In this document: piece after piece, positions 43,179 to 51,795 of the stretch
How the letters are laid out: each line of letters starts with the position of its first letter
Position numbering within the stretch: the stretch's first letter is position 1
DNA from: Akkermansiaceae bacterium
Lineage (GTDB): Bacteria > Verrucomicrobiota > Verrucomicrobiia > Verrucomicrobiales > Akkermansiaceae
NCBI GenBank assembly: GCA_026421245.1
Contig: JAPKDJ010000001.1
Coordinates: 62,001 to 126,000, forward strand
DNA: 64,000 nucleotides
Direction of reading: 5' to 3'
Translations under genes and position numbers: made by a program
Notes under the pieces: model-generated
Databases searched by the model: none
What the model was told of the DNA's origin: nothing
What the model saw: only the letters and a program-made list of their open reading frames with translations

Positions 43179-44232
43179 TTTTGGCGCGGCGGGCTTGCAC
43201 TGCTTTTGCAAAAGCTTCGAGGACTTCCTCGGTGGTTTGCCAGTTGATACAGGCATCGGTGACGGACTGTCCGTAAACCATTTCGTCAGAGATCTTCTGA
43301 TTTCCTTCCACGATGTTTGACTCAACCATGACGGCGGCAATGTCCTTGGCTCCGTTTGCCATCTGTTCGCAAAGATCGGCGGCGACCTTGGACTGGTTTC
43401 GGTAATCTTTGTTGGAGTTGCCGTGTGAGCAGTCGATCATGAGTTGTTCGGGCAGGCTGATCTCACGTAGCTTGGTAGTGACTGGTTCGATTTCCTCACG
43501 GGTGTAGTTGGGACCGCTCTTGCCGCCGCGAAGGATCAGGTGGCAAGCTTCGTTTCCGGTGGTCGTTACGATGGCGGAAACACCTTGTTTTGTGACAGAG
43601 AGAAAGTGGTGGGGCTTGGAGGAAGCGCCAATGGCATCGAGGGCAATCTGGATCGATCCTCCGGTGCCATTCTTGAAGCCAACCGGCATCGAGAGTCCTG
43701 ACGCCAGTTCGCGGTGGACTTGAGATTCGGTGGTTCGCGCTCCAATGGCCCCCCAAGCGATGAGGTCTGCCACGTATTGAGGTGAGATGGCATCGAGGAA
43801 TTCTGTTCCCGAAGGGATGCCCATTTCGGCGAGTTGGAGAAGGAGTTCCCGGGCAGTGCGAAGACCGCGGTTGATGTCGAAAGAGTCGTTGAGGTCGGGA
43901 TCATTGATGAGCCCCTTCCAGCCCACAGTGGTGCGGGGTTTTTCAAAGTAAACCCGCATGATGACGAGGAGATCGTCAGCGTAGCGGTCGGCGGCTTCCT
44001 TGAGGCGGGCGGCGTATTCGAGGGCTGCCGAGGGATCGTGGATGGAGCAGGGACCTACGACGACAAGAAGCCGGTCATCTTTACCACTCAGGATAGCTTC
44101 GGATCCCTGACGTGCTGATGAGACAAGTTGAGCTGCCGATTCAGTCATCGGAAGTTGATATGAAAGGACTGCCGGTGAGATAAGCGGGTCGATGCTGGCA
44201 ATGCGAAGGTCGTCTGTATTGGTCGTGGCCAC
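43171..44232 (-). CDS. aroG: 3-deoxy-7-phosphoheptulonate (DAHP) synthase, class I
   Basis: 353 residues from the GTG at 44232, giving 'ATTNTDDLRI', which matches the E. coli-type N-terminus just before 'NDDLRI'. An ATG at 44313 is also in frame but would overlap the start of the divergent LOG gene by two bases. The enzyme condenses PEP and erythrose 4-phosphate, the first step of aromatic amino-acid synthesis. Motifs are 'LLVVVGPCSIHDP', 'MRVYFEKPRTTVGWKGLIND', 'GARTTESQVHRELASGLSMP', 'GFKNGTGG' and 'MIDCSHGNSNKD'. Length and motifs fit the feedback-regulated AroFGH type. The next gene downstream is the Gre-like protein, coupled by overlap. Confidence 0.94.
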   Translation of the reverse strand: MATTNTDDLRIASIDPLISPAVLSYQLPMTESAAQLVSSARQGSEAILSGKDDRLLVVVGPCSIHDPSAALEYAARLKEAADRYADDLLVIMRVYFEKPRTTVGWKGLINDPDLNDSFDINRGLRTARELLLQLAEMGIPSGTEFLDAISPQYVADLIAWGAIGARTTESQVHRELASGLSMPVGFKNGTGGSIQIALDAIGASSKPHHFLSVTKQGVSAIVTTTGNEACHLILRGGKSGPNYTREEIEPVTTKLREISLPEQLMIDCSHGNSNKDYRNQSKVAADLCEQMANGAKDIAAVMVESNIVEGNQKISDEMVYGQSVTDACINWQTTEEVLEAFAKAVQARRAKND

Positions 44233-44311
44233 GCGGGAGTCTTTAAGGTTTTTTGAGAAATTCAAGAGTGGAGGTTTGTCAGATTGAGAGAATCGGGGCA
44301 GATTTACAATC

Positions 44312-45424
44312 ATGTCCGATAAGAGAAGAAAGCAGCCCCCTCTGCATCGGGATCTGACTGCCGGGATGGTTTCGGATCTGGTCTGCAATTTTATCGAGTC
44401 GACCGGGGACAAGGAGTTGGACGATCGTATCCTTGATCTCGCCAAATCCGTGGGGGGAGTGGAGGATTATTGCCTTCTCGCCGAAATGATTTCCACCGCC
44501 GTGGGGATGGCCCGCGGAACATCCGACCATGCCGACTTCAAGCTGGCCAACCGGGCGCTGAAAGAGCTGAAAAAATCAAGCGAGGTTTTCTATCCCTTTC
44601 GAGGGAATCGCAAGGTGGCGCTTTTTGGCTCGGCTCGCACCAAGCCGGAAGAAAAGGAATACCAGACGGCGGCCGAGTTTTCCCGGAGGATGGTGGAAGA
44701 AGGTTTCATGACCATCACGGGAGCGGGGCCGGGAATCATGGCAGCCGGAAACGAAGGGGCGACCGCCGAACATAGTTTTGGCCTTAATATCACCCTGCCA
44801 CTCGAGGCTTCGGCCAATGAATTCATTGCCGGTGATCCGAAGCTCATTGATTACAATTATTTCTTCACCCGCAAGTTGGCTTTTGTGAAAGAAGCCGACG
44901 CCGGCGTGGGGATGCCCGGCGGAGTCGGAACACAGGACGAAGTCTTCGAGGCTTTGACTTTGATGCAAACCGGCAAGGCCAAGCTTTACCCCATCGTGTG
45001 TCTTGATGCGCCAGGTGGGACCTACTGGAAAGCATGGAAGCAGTTTGTCGAAGAGCATCTTTTTAGGCTCGGGATGATTTCCGAGTCCGACTTTTCCCTC
45101 TTTAAAGTGACCGACGATGTGGATGAAGCGATTGCGGAAATTACCGGTTTTTACCGGAATTTCCATTCGTATCGATATGTGGGAGATCGTCTCGTGATTC
45201 GATTGCAAACCGCACTTTCCACAGAGGCGGTGAAGGGCTTGAATCAGAAGTTCGCCGCGATGGTGAAGTCGGGAGACCTTAAGCAAGGAGCTGCTCTCAA
45301 AGAAGAAAGGAATGAACCCGAGCTGGACGCGCTTCCCCGGATCGTTCTGCGCCACCGGCGTCGTGATTTTGGCATGCTCCGTGAGTTCATCAACGCAATC
45401 AACGAAGCCGAAGTCGAGAGCTGA
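44312..45424 (+). CDS. LOG-family protein with flanking domains
   Basis: 370 residues. The central LOG domain has 'KVALFGSARTKPEEKEY', 'TITGAGPGIMAAGNEGA' and the complete 'GMPGGVGTQDEVFEALTLMQ' motif (PGGxGTxxE). About 100 N-terminal residues are helical and acidic; the C-terminal about 100 residues after 'HSYRYVGDRLVIRLQ' are also extra. This looks like the TIGR00730-related long bacterial branch, with nucleoside-monophosphate hydrolase activity expected but not proven. It is divergent from the DAHP synthase. Its TGA overlaps the tlyA ATG by one base (TGATG). It differs from the LOG gene at 12568 in domain layout and motif, so they are not recent copies. Confidence 0.87.
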   Translation: MSDKRRKQPPLHRDLTAGMVSDLVCNFIESTGDKELDDRILDLAKSVGGVEDYCLLAEMISTAVGMARGTSDHADFKLANRALKELKKSSEVFYPFRGNRKVALFGSARTKPEEKEYQTAAEFSRRMVEEGFMTITGAGPGIMAAGNEGATAEHSFGLNITLPLEASANEFIAGDPKLIDYNYFFTRKLAFVKEADAGVGMPGGVGTQDEVFEALTLMQTGKAKLYPIVCLDAPGGTYWKAWKQFVEEHLFRLGMISESDFSLFKVTDDVDEAIAEITGFYRNFHSYRYVGDRLVIRLQTALSTEAVKGLNQKFAAMVKSGDLKQGAALKEERNEPELDALPRIVLRHRRRDFGMLREFINAINEAEVES

Positions 45425-46152
45425 TGGCCAAGCAACGAGTTGATTCTCTTTTAGTTACGCGGGGGCTGTGTGATTCCCGCGAGCAGGCCAAACGGCTGAT
45501 CATGGCCGGTGAGGTGATGACGGGGACGGAACGTATTTCCAAGCCAAGCCAGAAGGTCATGGAAGACGCCGAGCTATCAGTGAAGGAACGGCCAAAGTAT
45601 GTCGGGCGGGGAGGTTTTAAAATTGAAGGAGCTCTCCGCGAATTTGGGATTGATCCGACCGGGTGGGTTTGTGCGGATCTCGGAGCTTCCACCGGTGGGT
45701 TTACTGATTGTCTTTTACAACAAGGAGCAAGGAAAGTTCATGCGATTGATGTGGGGACGAATCAACTGGTGTGGAAGCTTCGCAGCGACGATCGGGTCGT
45801 TTCTAAAGAGCGTTTTAATGCGCGTAACCTCACCGTCGATGACATTGGTGAAAAGGTGAAGCTCGTGGTGATGGACCTTTCCTTCATTTCGCTGACCAAG
45901 GTATTGCCGGCGGCGTTTTCCATCCTCGAAGAAGGCGGCTCGATCATCCCGTTGATCAAGCCGCAGTTTGAGCTTTCACGTGAGGAAGTGGGGAAGGGGG
46001 GCATCGTTCGTGATGCTGGACTTCATCAAAAGGCAGTGGATAAAATTCGGACCTTTATTACTGAAGATTTGGGGCGTGAATGGGTGGGGTTAATCACTTC
46101 GCCGATAACGGGGATTAACGGGAACGTCGAGTTCTTAGCCTGGATGAAGTGA
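45424..46152 (+). CDS. tlyA: TlyA-family rRNA 2'-O-methyltransferase (haemolysin A-like)
   Basis: 242 residues. The N-terminal S4 RNA-binding domain (1-60) contains 'QRVDSLLVTRGLCDSREQAK' and 'RPKYVGRGGFKIEGAL'. The Rossmann methyltransferase domain has the SAM loop 'CADLGASTGGFTDCLLQQGA' and 'HAIDVGTNQLVWKLRSD', then 'VVMDLSFISLTKVLP' and 'LIKPQFELSRE', which are standard TlyA motifs. In mycobacteria TlyA methylates 16S and 23S rRNA and sets capreomycin sensitivity. Here it is one base into the LOG gene's stop codon. The 233 bp after it hold only short frames on both strands, none convincing. Confidence 0.93.
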   Translation: MAKQRVDSLLVTRGLCDSREQAKRLIMAGEVMTGTERISKPSQKVMEDAELSVKERPKYVGRGGFKIEGALREFGIDPTGWVCADLGASTGGFTDCLLQQGARKVHAIDVGTNQLVWKLRSDDRVVSKERFNARNLTVDDIGEKVKLVVMDLSFISLTKVLPAAFSILEEGGSIIPLIKPQFELSREEVGKGGIVRDAGLHQKAVDKIRTFITEDLGREWVGLITSPITGINGNVEFLAWMK

Positions 46153-46385
46153 AACTTTAAAGTGACAACAAGAGGGTTTAAAGCTCCTCAGAGACTTCTT
46201 CGAGAGAAGGGGGCTGTCCCGCTGTCGTTGTTTCGAGCGATTCGGCACGAAGGCATCGGGGCACAAGCCGGAGGTCGGGCTATCGACCATTTGATCGAGG
46301 AGAGTTCCGCAGGAAGGGCAGGAGTCTTCATCCATACGGCGGTCCTGACAAAATTTTCGGAAAGCGTTTCAAAAAACGAAAAACT

Positions 46386-47159
46386 TTAGAGGTCAATCTC
46401 GAGAGTGACAGGGCAGTGATCGGATCCGAGGACATCATCGTTGATGGTTGCGGAGGTCAGTTTTGGTGTCAGGTCTTCCGAAACACACCAGTAGTCGATG
46501 CGCCAGCCGACGTTCTTGGCCCGCGCTCCACCACGATAGCTCCACCATGAGTAGGCATCAGTCGCTTTGGGGTAAAAGTGGCGGAAGGTATCGACGAAGC
46601 CGACGTTTAAAAGTTCGTTGAAACCAGCCCGTTCCTCGGGGGAGAAACCAGCGCTTTTGTGGTTAGTCTTGGGGCGGGCAAGGTCGATTTCTTGGTGGGC
46701 GACATTGAGATCACCGGAGGCTAGGACGGGTTTCCCTTCAGCTTCGAGGGCTTTGAGATACTCCCGGAAGGCGATGTCCCATTCCATGCGGTAGGGGAGT
46801 CGAAGGAGTTCGTTTTTGGCGTTGGGGGTGTAAACAGTGACGAGGAAGAAGTCGGGGTATTCCAGGGTGATGACGCGGCCTTCCTTGTCGCCTTCGGCAC
46901 TGCGTTCACAGCCGATGCCGAGGCGCACTCCGAGAGGTTCGTTTTTGGTGAAAACGGCGGTGCCGGAGTAGCCGGCTTTCTCGGCCGAGTTCCAGTAAGT
47001 TCGGTAGCCGGCCAATTCAAGAGGAAGGTCGACTTGTTCAGGCCGGGCTTTCGTTTCCTGGAGGCAGAGGATGTCGGGTTCGTGCTCGAGAACGAAATCG
47101 GTGAAATTCTTTTTAAGAACAGCGCGGATGCCGTTAACGTTCCAGGAGATGAGCTTCAT
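46386..47159 (-). CDS. xth: Exodeoxyribonuclease III
   Basis: 257 residues of the Xth/AP endonuclease family. It acts in base-excision repair at abasic sites and as a 3'-5' exonuclease. Metal and catalytic motifs are visible: 'SWNVNGIRA', 'DILCLQETKARPEQ' (Glu), 'VTVYTPNAKNE', 'LASGDLNVAHQEIDLARPK' (Asp and Asn), 'SWWSYRGGARAKNVGWRIDY' and the terminal 'LGSDHCPVTLE' (Asp-His). Length is typical. It is monocistronic, oriented towards tlyA. Confidence 0.96.
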   Translation of the reverse strand: MKLISWNVNGIRAVLKKNFTDFVLEHEPDILCLQETKARPEQVDLPLELAGYRTYWNSAEKAGYSGTAVFTKNEPLGVRLGIGCERSAEGDKEGRVITLEYPDFFLVTVYTPNAKNELLRLPYRMEWDIAFREYLKALEAEGKPVLASGDLNVAHQEIDLARPKTNHKSAGFSPEERAGFNELLNVGFVDTFRHFYPKATDAYSWWSYRGGARAKNVGWRIDYWCVSEDLTPKLTSATINDDVLGSDHCPVTLEIDL

Positions 47160-47361
47160 GCGCGGAAGGGTGAAGAGGAGAGGGGGAAAGGGAAAGGGAT
47201 TTGAGTTTTGGTTAACGTCTTCCCTCTATGGCAGGACGTGGACCAAATGCTTCAAAATCGGATGAATCGTTAAATCTAAAGGGGGAATGCGGTAGATCCC
47301 TTGTGGGTTCTAGTAATAATTCAGCACAAAATGACGCGGTTTGGGGCATTCTGACACGTCG

Positions 47362-48288
47362 TTATGACGCGGTCAGTTTTTGCGCGAGGCGGGTGGCTTC
47401 GATGAGGGAGGTTACGCTGGCAACTCCTTTTCCCGCAATGTCGAATGCTGTGCCGTGATCGACAGAAGTTCGTACGATGGGAAGGCCGAGGGTGACATTG
47501 ACGCCGAGGTCGAAGGCGAGGGTTTTGAGGGGGATGAGGCCTTGGTCGTGGTAGAGGCAGACGTAGGCGTCGACGTCTTTTCGAATCGCCGGGAGGAAGG
47601 CGGTATCAGGTGAAAGGGGACCGATGATGTCGATGCCTTGGGCGCGGGATTTTTCGAGAACAGGTATGATGAGCTCGATTTCTTCGCGACCCAAAAGTCC
47701 GCCTTCACCGGCGTGGGGATTGAGGCCTGGCATGGCGAGACGGACTGGCCGACCGCGGATGGCAGTCATGGCCTGATGGGTCAGGGTGATGACCTCGAGC
47801 ATGCGCTTTTCGTTGAGAAGGGCGGGGACACTAGTGAGGGAGACGTGAGTGGTGACGAGGGAGCAGGTGATTTCGTCCGAGGTGAGCATCATGGCGTGAT
47901 TCGGCGAGGATGTTTTCTCGACGAGATACTCAGTGTGACCGGGGTAAGGCTTGCCGGCAAGGTGCCAGGCTTCCTTGTGAATCGGGTTGGTGACCACTCC
48001 GGAGTAGGTTCCATTCATGGCTCCTTCGACCGCTGCTTGGAGGCAATCGAAGGAATGGGAGCCGGCAGTTGCGGAGATCTGGCCGGTTTTGATTTCTTGA
48101 GTGAGGGGAAGATCGATCACTTGATCGGGGCAAAAGGGGAGCCCGAGTTCTTCTGCGACCTGGGCGAGATGGCGGCGGCAAGCGATGACCTTGAGATGCG
48201 AGCATGGAGGGGCGGCGAGGATTTTGAGGGCGAGCTCAGGTCCCACTCCGGCGGGATCTCCTTGGGTAATGACCAGCGGGGTTGGCAT
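47362..48288 (-). CDS. pdxA: 4-hydroxythreonine-4-phosphate dehydrogenase PdxA
   Basis: 308 residues, slightly shorter than the usual 330. It oxidises 4-phosphohydroxy-L-threonine in pyridoxal-phosphate synthesis. Motifs are the N-terminal 'VITQGDPAGVGPELALKI', 'VVTNPIHKEAWHLAG', 'YPGHTEYLVEK' (metal His), 'GLNPHAGEGGLLGREE' and 'DAYVCLYHDQGLIPLKTLAF' (second His motif), then 'GLPIVRTSVDHGTAFDIAGK'. All are the usual PdxA hallmarks, so the activity is secure. It follows the RodZ-like gene by 12 bp on the same strand. Two copies of ATGACGCGGT (47331-47340 and 47364-47373) flank its 3' end. Confidence 0.95.
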   Translation of the reverse strand: MPTPLVITQGDPAGVGPELALKILAAPPCSHLKVIACRRHLAQVAEELGLPFCPDQVIDLPLTQEIKTGQISATAGSHSFDCLQAAVEGAMNGTYSGVVTNPIHKEAWHLAGKPYPGHTEYLVEKTSSPNHAMMLTSDEITCSLVTTHVSLTSVPALLNEKRMLEVITLTHQAMTAIRGRPVRLAMPGLNPHAGEGGLLGREEIELIIPVLEKSRAQGIDIIGPLSPDTAFLPAIRKDVDAYVCLYHDQGLIPLKTLAFDLGVNVTLGLPIVRTSVDHGTAFDIAGKGVASVTSLIEATRLAQKLTAS

Positions 48289-48300
48289 GGAGGGAGGTCG

Positions 48301-49011
48301 TTATTCCTCGTCTTCTTCAACGATGACAGCGCGAGGAGGAGGCTTGTCCTCCGGGAAAACGAAAATAGTCGGAGCGGGTTCGTTTTGGCCGTTGTTGGTG
48401 TCAGTCGAAGCAATTGTTCTGGTATTCCCGCCTGAAATCTCCTTGGGAGGACGGGCGTCATCCACGGGGAGAGGTCTAGCTTCTAGGGGATTTTTAACTG
48501 TGGGACTAGGCTCGGTTGGCTTTTCTTTTTCCTCTTCCGGGGGCTTTCGGGTGACAGGCTCAGGGTTCGAATCGAGGCGTTTTTCGACTGCAAAAAATCC
48601 CCAGATACCGCCGGCAATGAGGCCGCCGGTAATCAAGAGAATGAGGAGGGGCTGGGCGAGACTGACTGAAGTTTCGACCGGCTGTGAAGTATTTCGTCGG
48701 ACAGGGGCACTCCGATGGGATGATGATGACTTTTTCTGATCAAGATACTCGATGCGGTCAGATTGAACGAGGACGTTTCCAGTCTGAAAATTATCGAGCA
48801 GGTCGTGAGCGTCGATTTGGAGGTAGTCCGAGTATTGTTGAAGGAAGCTCTTTGTGTAGGCAGGGCTTGAGAAAGTTGAGTAATCGTTTTCCTCAAGGGC
48901 CCGAAGAGTGCCGGTGGGAATGCGGATCTCGTGGGCCACGTCCTGGAGAGAAAGATCACGCTTTTCACGTTCTTTCTGAAGCTGTTCTCCTATGTCGGAC
49001 CAATCGTTCAT
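48301..49011 (-). CDS. RodZ-like helix-turn-helix membrane protein
   Basis: 236 residues. An N-terminal Xre-type helix-turn-helix (about 8-75, 'LQKEREKRDLSLQDVAHEIR', 'LRALEENDYSTFSSPAYTKS') is the form found in RodZ. A single transmembrane helix (about 118-138, 'PLLILLITGGLIAGGIWGFF') follows, then a Pro/Glu-rich periplasmic tail. RodZ links MreB filaments to the wall-synthesis machinery in rod-shaped cells. The tail here is short and unstructured and lacks the C-terminal beta domain of E. coli RodZ, so a RodZ role is likely but not certain. It overlaps no neighbour; pdxA follows 12 bp downstream. Confidence 0.8.
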   Translation of the reverse strand: MNDWSDIGEQLQKEREKRDLSLQDVAHEIRIPTGTLRALEENDYSTFSSPAYTKSFLQQYSDYLQIDAHDLLDNFQTGNVLVQSDRIEYLDQKKSSSSHRSAPVRRNTSQPVETSVSLAQPLLILLITGGLIAGGIWGFFAVEKRLDSNPEPVTRKPPEEEKEKPTEPSPTVKNPLEARPLPVDDARPPKEISGGNTRTIASTDTNNGQNEPAPTIFVFPEDKPPPRAVIVEEDEE

Positions 49012-49097
49012 CTGGGGGATTTACCTTGGAGCTACGTAAGGACAAGTGCAAGTCTCGCAACGAAGCAGCCGATTCTTTTGGGGGTTTAGGCGGGAAG

Positions 49098-49997
49098 TCA
49101 CTTTACTTGTTTCGTCAAGGTCATCATCGCGCGCGCGGGTGTGGCGGTGTGAAGGGTGATCAGGGTTTCCTGATCTTTGTCCTTCTTCGACTTTTTATTA
49201 CCCATGTTGCCAATTAGGGCGACGTGACCGATGACATTTCCGCAGCTGTCGAGGACGGCGGACCCGCTGGATCCGGGAGCCCAGCGACTGCTGACATTGA
49301 GTTTTAGCGCTCCCATGGCCTTGAGAGAGGAGTCGTTGTTTCCGCGTTTGGTGTCGTTCCAAAAAAAGCGATTCACGATCCCTTGCGAGAAATATTGTCC
49401 TTGGTTGAGAGGTCGACTCAGGCAGAAAGCGGCATTGCCGGGGTGGACCTGGTCATTGAGAGCAAGGGGTTTGGTTTTTGCGTCAATCTTGATGAGGGCA
49501 CCATCGATTTTTTCATCGTTGGCAATAATCGTAGTGACAGGGAAGACTTTGCCGCTGTGATCGACTGCGATAAGGCCACCTTTGCGAATTTTTTCTCCAT
49601 CCATCTTGATGACGTGGGCACAGGTTCCTAGGACGCCGTCGGATGTCAGAGCGTAGCCACCAGCGAGGTTGACGTGCCAGTTGTCACAATTTTGGCAGAG
49701 GTAGGCCCAGCCGATTCGGTAGCCGCTTTCCTTGGCAAGCTTGGCGATCTTGGTCGGTGTGAGATTTTGAGATTTTGTAGGGGGGAGGTTGAGCGGAACC
49801 GGAGTGGGGAACTTTAGGGAGTTTTCGATTTTTTCGAGACTCATGAGTTTGCCTTCGCCAAGGAGCTTCTCCACTTGTTTGGAAATGGTGAGATCTTCGG
49901 TGCGAAGGCCGGTGCGTGACTGCTCAAAAATGGGCACTCCGGGAGCTTGGGCATGGATCGGGAGAGTCAGGGCGAAGGCAAGGAAAAGGAATTTCAT
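49098..49997 (-). CDS. Secreted trypsin-like serine protease
   Basis: 299 residues with a signal peptide (about 1-17, ending 'LPIHAQA'). The catalytic triad can be placed: His128 in 'GVLGTCAHVI', Asp165 in 'DEKIDGALIKID', and Ser244 in 'APGSSGSAVLD' (the GxSGS motif). About 90 residues precede the protease domain. There is a C-x-x-C pair at 101-104. No PDZ domain is present, unlike DegP-type proteases. It probably acts in the periplasm or outside; the substrate is unknown. It is separated from the RodZ-like gene by 86 bp. Confidence 0.85.
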   Translation of the reverse strand: MKFLFLAFALTLPIHAQAPGVPIFEQSRTGLRTEDLTISKQVEKLLGEGKLMSLEKIENSLKFPTPVPLNLPPTKSQNLTPTKIAKLAKESGYRIGWAYLCQNCDNWHVNLAGGYALTSDGVLGTCAHVIKMDGEKIRKGGLIAVDHSGKVFPVTTIIANDEKIDGALIKIDAKTKPLALNDQVHPGNAAFCLSRPLNQGQYFSQGIVNRFFWNDTKRGNNDSSLKAMGALKLNVSSRWAPGSSGSAVLDSCGNVIGHVALIGNMGNKKSKKDKDQETLITLHTATPARAMMTLTKQVK

Positions 49998-50394
49998 GTG
50001 ATAGAGAAGCGAAGGAAGAAGGGAGATTTGTCACTGAGAATGAGATTCATGAACCTCAGAGAGTCGAGGATGGCACGAGAGAGGCATTGTTTCAATCCGA
50101 CTTTGGTGGGTTTAGTTTGTTGCCCCATAGTCATTGTCAATTGTGTGTGAAGGAGGGCGGATCTTCGGATCCTCCCTTTTGCAGCCTAGTCTTACCATTC
50201 GTAGAGATTAAGTCCAACGCAGGCAAAGGATCTACTATCAAGTTCATCTTTGAAAAGCCGCTCATTTCTTTGTTCGGCCTGAAGCCGGGCGAAAGTTCCC
50301 TGGAAAGCTGAGTAAAGAACGTCCGGGGAGAGTTCTTCCGATGGTGAATTGTCGAGATTGGAAGAGAAATGTGGTGAAGATCATCTAGTTCCTT
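49998..50394. other. Gene-poor region between the protease and a small secreted ORF
   Basis: 397 bp with no convincing gene. Several frames are open on the plus strand; one ends at 50311 and contains 'VEIKSNAGKGSTIKFIFEKP' (50201-50260), which resembles the end of a histidine-kinase ATPase domain. It has no start of its own and no other kinase motif, so it may be a relic. A terminator-like hairpin lies at 50154-50180. Confidence 0.5.
50154..50180 (+). terminator. Terminator-like hairpin in the gene-poor region
   Basis: GGATC (50159-50163), a TTCG tetraloop and GATCC (50168-50172) form the core; AGGG (50154-50157) and CCCT (50174-50177) extend the stem past one C-T mismatch, and T residues continue to 50180. 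No intact plus-strand gene precedes it, so it may belong to a lost gene. Confidence 0.5.
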
Positions 50395-50637
50395 TCACCG
50401 GGGGAAGTCACCTTGATCGATCTGGGTGAGGCGATACCCCGATCTGTCGGAAAGGGTCATTTGTCCCCATGAAAAGTCGAGGCCTGTTTTGTCGCTAGTG
50501 GCTCCGCCTCCGTAGAGAAATCCGAATCGGGCGGGATTGAAAGTGAGGGGTGAACGGGTTTCGCCCGGGGAGGGAGCTGGGAGCGCGGCGAAAGCTGTCT
50601 GCGCGCAGCAGGCAATAAGGAGAAAAAAGCGGGACAT
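50395..50637 (-). CDS. Small secreted hypothetical protein
   Basis: 80 residues. The start 'MSRFFLLIACCAQTAFA' is a good signal peptide with an A-x-A cleavage site. The mature part, about 63 residues, has 'FGFLYGGGATSDKTG' and no family motif. The length is short for a folded exported protein, and it lies in a gene-poor stretch with relics of other genes, so it may be the 5' fragment of a longer gene. It is kept because of the clean signal peptide. Confidence 0.4.
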   Translation of the reverse strand: MSRFFLLIACCAQTAFAALPAPSPGETRSPLTFNPARFGFLYGGGATSDKTGLDFSWGQMTLSDRSGYRLTQIDQGDFPR

Positions 50638-50702
50638 TTCTTAGTGTGGATGCATTTTTGAGATGAGGTTTTTTTGGAACGATCGCTCCGATCATCACCT
50701 AG

Positions 50703-50867
50703 AATGGCGCGGGTGACGTGACCTATTCGCTGCAATCTTCGGCTGATCTGCTGATCTGGAACAGATTGATGGTCAACAAACTGACCATCGAGAACAACCG
50801 CATCTACAGTTTTCTGATTCCTGCGGGACACCCTGAAAAAAGTTTTTTCAGGCTGGTTCCAAACTAG
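50703..50867 (+). pseudogene. Relic of the C-terminus of a CotH/LTD-type surface protein
   Basis: 54 codons in one frame begin right after an in-frame TAG (50700-50702) and end at TAG 50865-50867. They read 'GDVTYSLQSSADLLIW' near the start and 'HPEKSFFRLVPN' at the end. The same C-terminal pattern closes both giant proteins in this window ('WQIQSSDDLATW...RRFYRVRI' and 'LEFQTSDDLENW...FWRLRARAL'). There is no start codon or signal peptide, so this is a leftover 3' end of such a gene. It supports loss or recombination of a third copy here. Confidence 0.6.
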
Positions 50868-50883
50868 GAACGAATTTAACCCG

Positions 50884-51690
50884 CTAGCGATTGTTTTTGA
50901 AGTTTTGGTCTCTCAACTTCCTTAGGTGGTCCATATAGCGGGATCGTTCGGCGAGATCGACATCGACTTTGGGATTAACAAAGGGATTGTTGGTTCCAAG
51001 TTTTGACCAAGCACCACCTTTCGGAACTCTGGAGAATTCGATAAAGCGCCAGTGGACCGTGGCTTTATTTCCGATGCCAAGGTAGTCGCGGATGGCGGGA
51101 GAGATATCGATGCCCGCGCCCTGGTTATTGGTGTTTTTAGGGCGTTTTTGTCCGAAGACATATTGCCAATCGTTGGTGACGAAGGGGCCGCAATCCTCCC
51201 ATTGTCCATAACAAACCTTGCGGGTGTAAGGGCAGTAAATCTGGATCCATCGTCCCTTGCAAACTGATGTGCCGGGGGAGCTTACCACCCGGTTCCACCA
51301 GGGGATGACGCGGGCCGCCTCCGGTTTGTGCATTTTGTGATTCAGGCAATCGTTGTAAGGAAGGGCAACGTAGAAGGGGTTTTGACCTGGGATCAATCCG
51401 GTCGGGAGATATCCGGTGCGAGCCTTGGGGTCGGGATTGTCGTAGCCCCCAAAGTTTTTTTGCCAGTTTTGGTCCCAGGAAGATTTGTTATTGGGAGTGG
51501 GATTGTTGGAGGTCGGCTTCTCGCCGATCCAGAAAACAGTTGCGGTGATGTTCTTTTTCCAAGGGTAAACGGCGGTCTTCTGAACCTTGAAGGGATCCTT
51601 GGGAGCAGGCACCACGGTAATCTTTGAGCCGTTCTGGGCTGAAGTAAGGGAGGGGAAGCAAATCAGGAGCAAGGAAAGACGTTTGATCAA
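50884..51690 (-). CDS. Secreted hypothetical protein, possible RlpA/expansin-like barrel
   Basis: 268 residues with a signal peptide (about 1-18, 'LLLICFPSLTSA'). The mature protein is rich in Trp, Asn and Pro. The segment 'KVCYGQWEDCGPFVTNDW' followed by 'QGAGIDISPAIRDYLGI' resembles the double-psi beta-barrel of RlpA/expansin-like proteins, in which an Asp in a 'D(L/I)S' strand is conserved. Five Cys residues are present in the middle part. RlpA proteins cleave denuded glycan strands, but activity cannot be claimed here. It is flanked by the relic region and by a divergent histone-deacetylase-family gene. Confidence 0.75.
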   Translation of the reverse strand: MIKRLSLLLICFPSLTSAQNGSKITVVPAPKDPFKVQKTAVYPWKKNITATVFWIGEKPTSNNPTPNNKSSWDQNWQKNFGGYDNPDPKARTGYLPTGLIPGQNPFYVALPYNDCLNHKMHKPEAARVIPWWNRVVSSPGTSVCKGRWIQIYCPYTRKVCYGQWEDCGPFVTNDWQYVFGQKRPKNTNNQGAGIDISPAIRDYLGIGNKATVHWRFIEFSRVPKGGAWSKLGTNNPFVNPKVDVDLAERSRYMDHLRKLRDQNFKNNR

Positions 51691-51795
51691 GATGACTGGA
51701 GACTAGTGGAATTTTACGAGATTTCCAGCGTGGACTGTGACGAGGTCTGTGCTTGCAGGCATGGCGGCGGGACGTGAGACTGAGGGCAGATCAAA

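Noticed and set aside
46162-46389. Short plus-strand frame (GTG start) after tlyA and a facing minus-strand frame with a CPSCG motif at 46135-46335
   Set aside because: Both are under 80 codons, overlap each other, have no ribosome site and no second Cys pair to complete a zinc ribbon; neither is convincing.
47228-47458. Plus-strand frame starting MAGRGPNASKSDES in the xth/pdxA gap
   Set aside because: Its second half lies antisense to the conserved 3' end of pdxA, and the first half has no family pattern.
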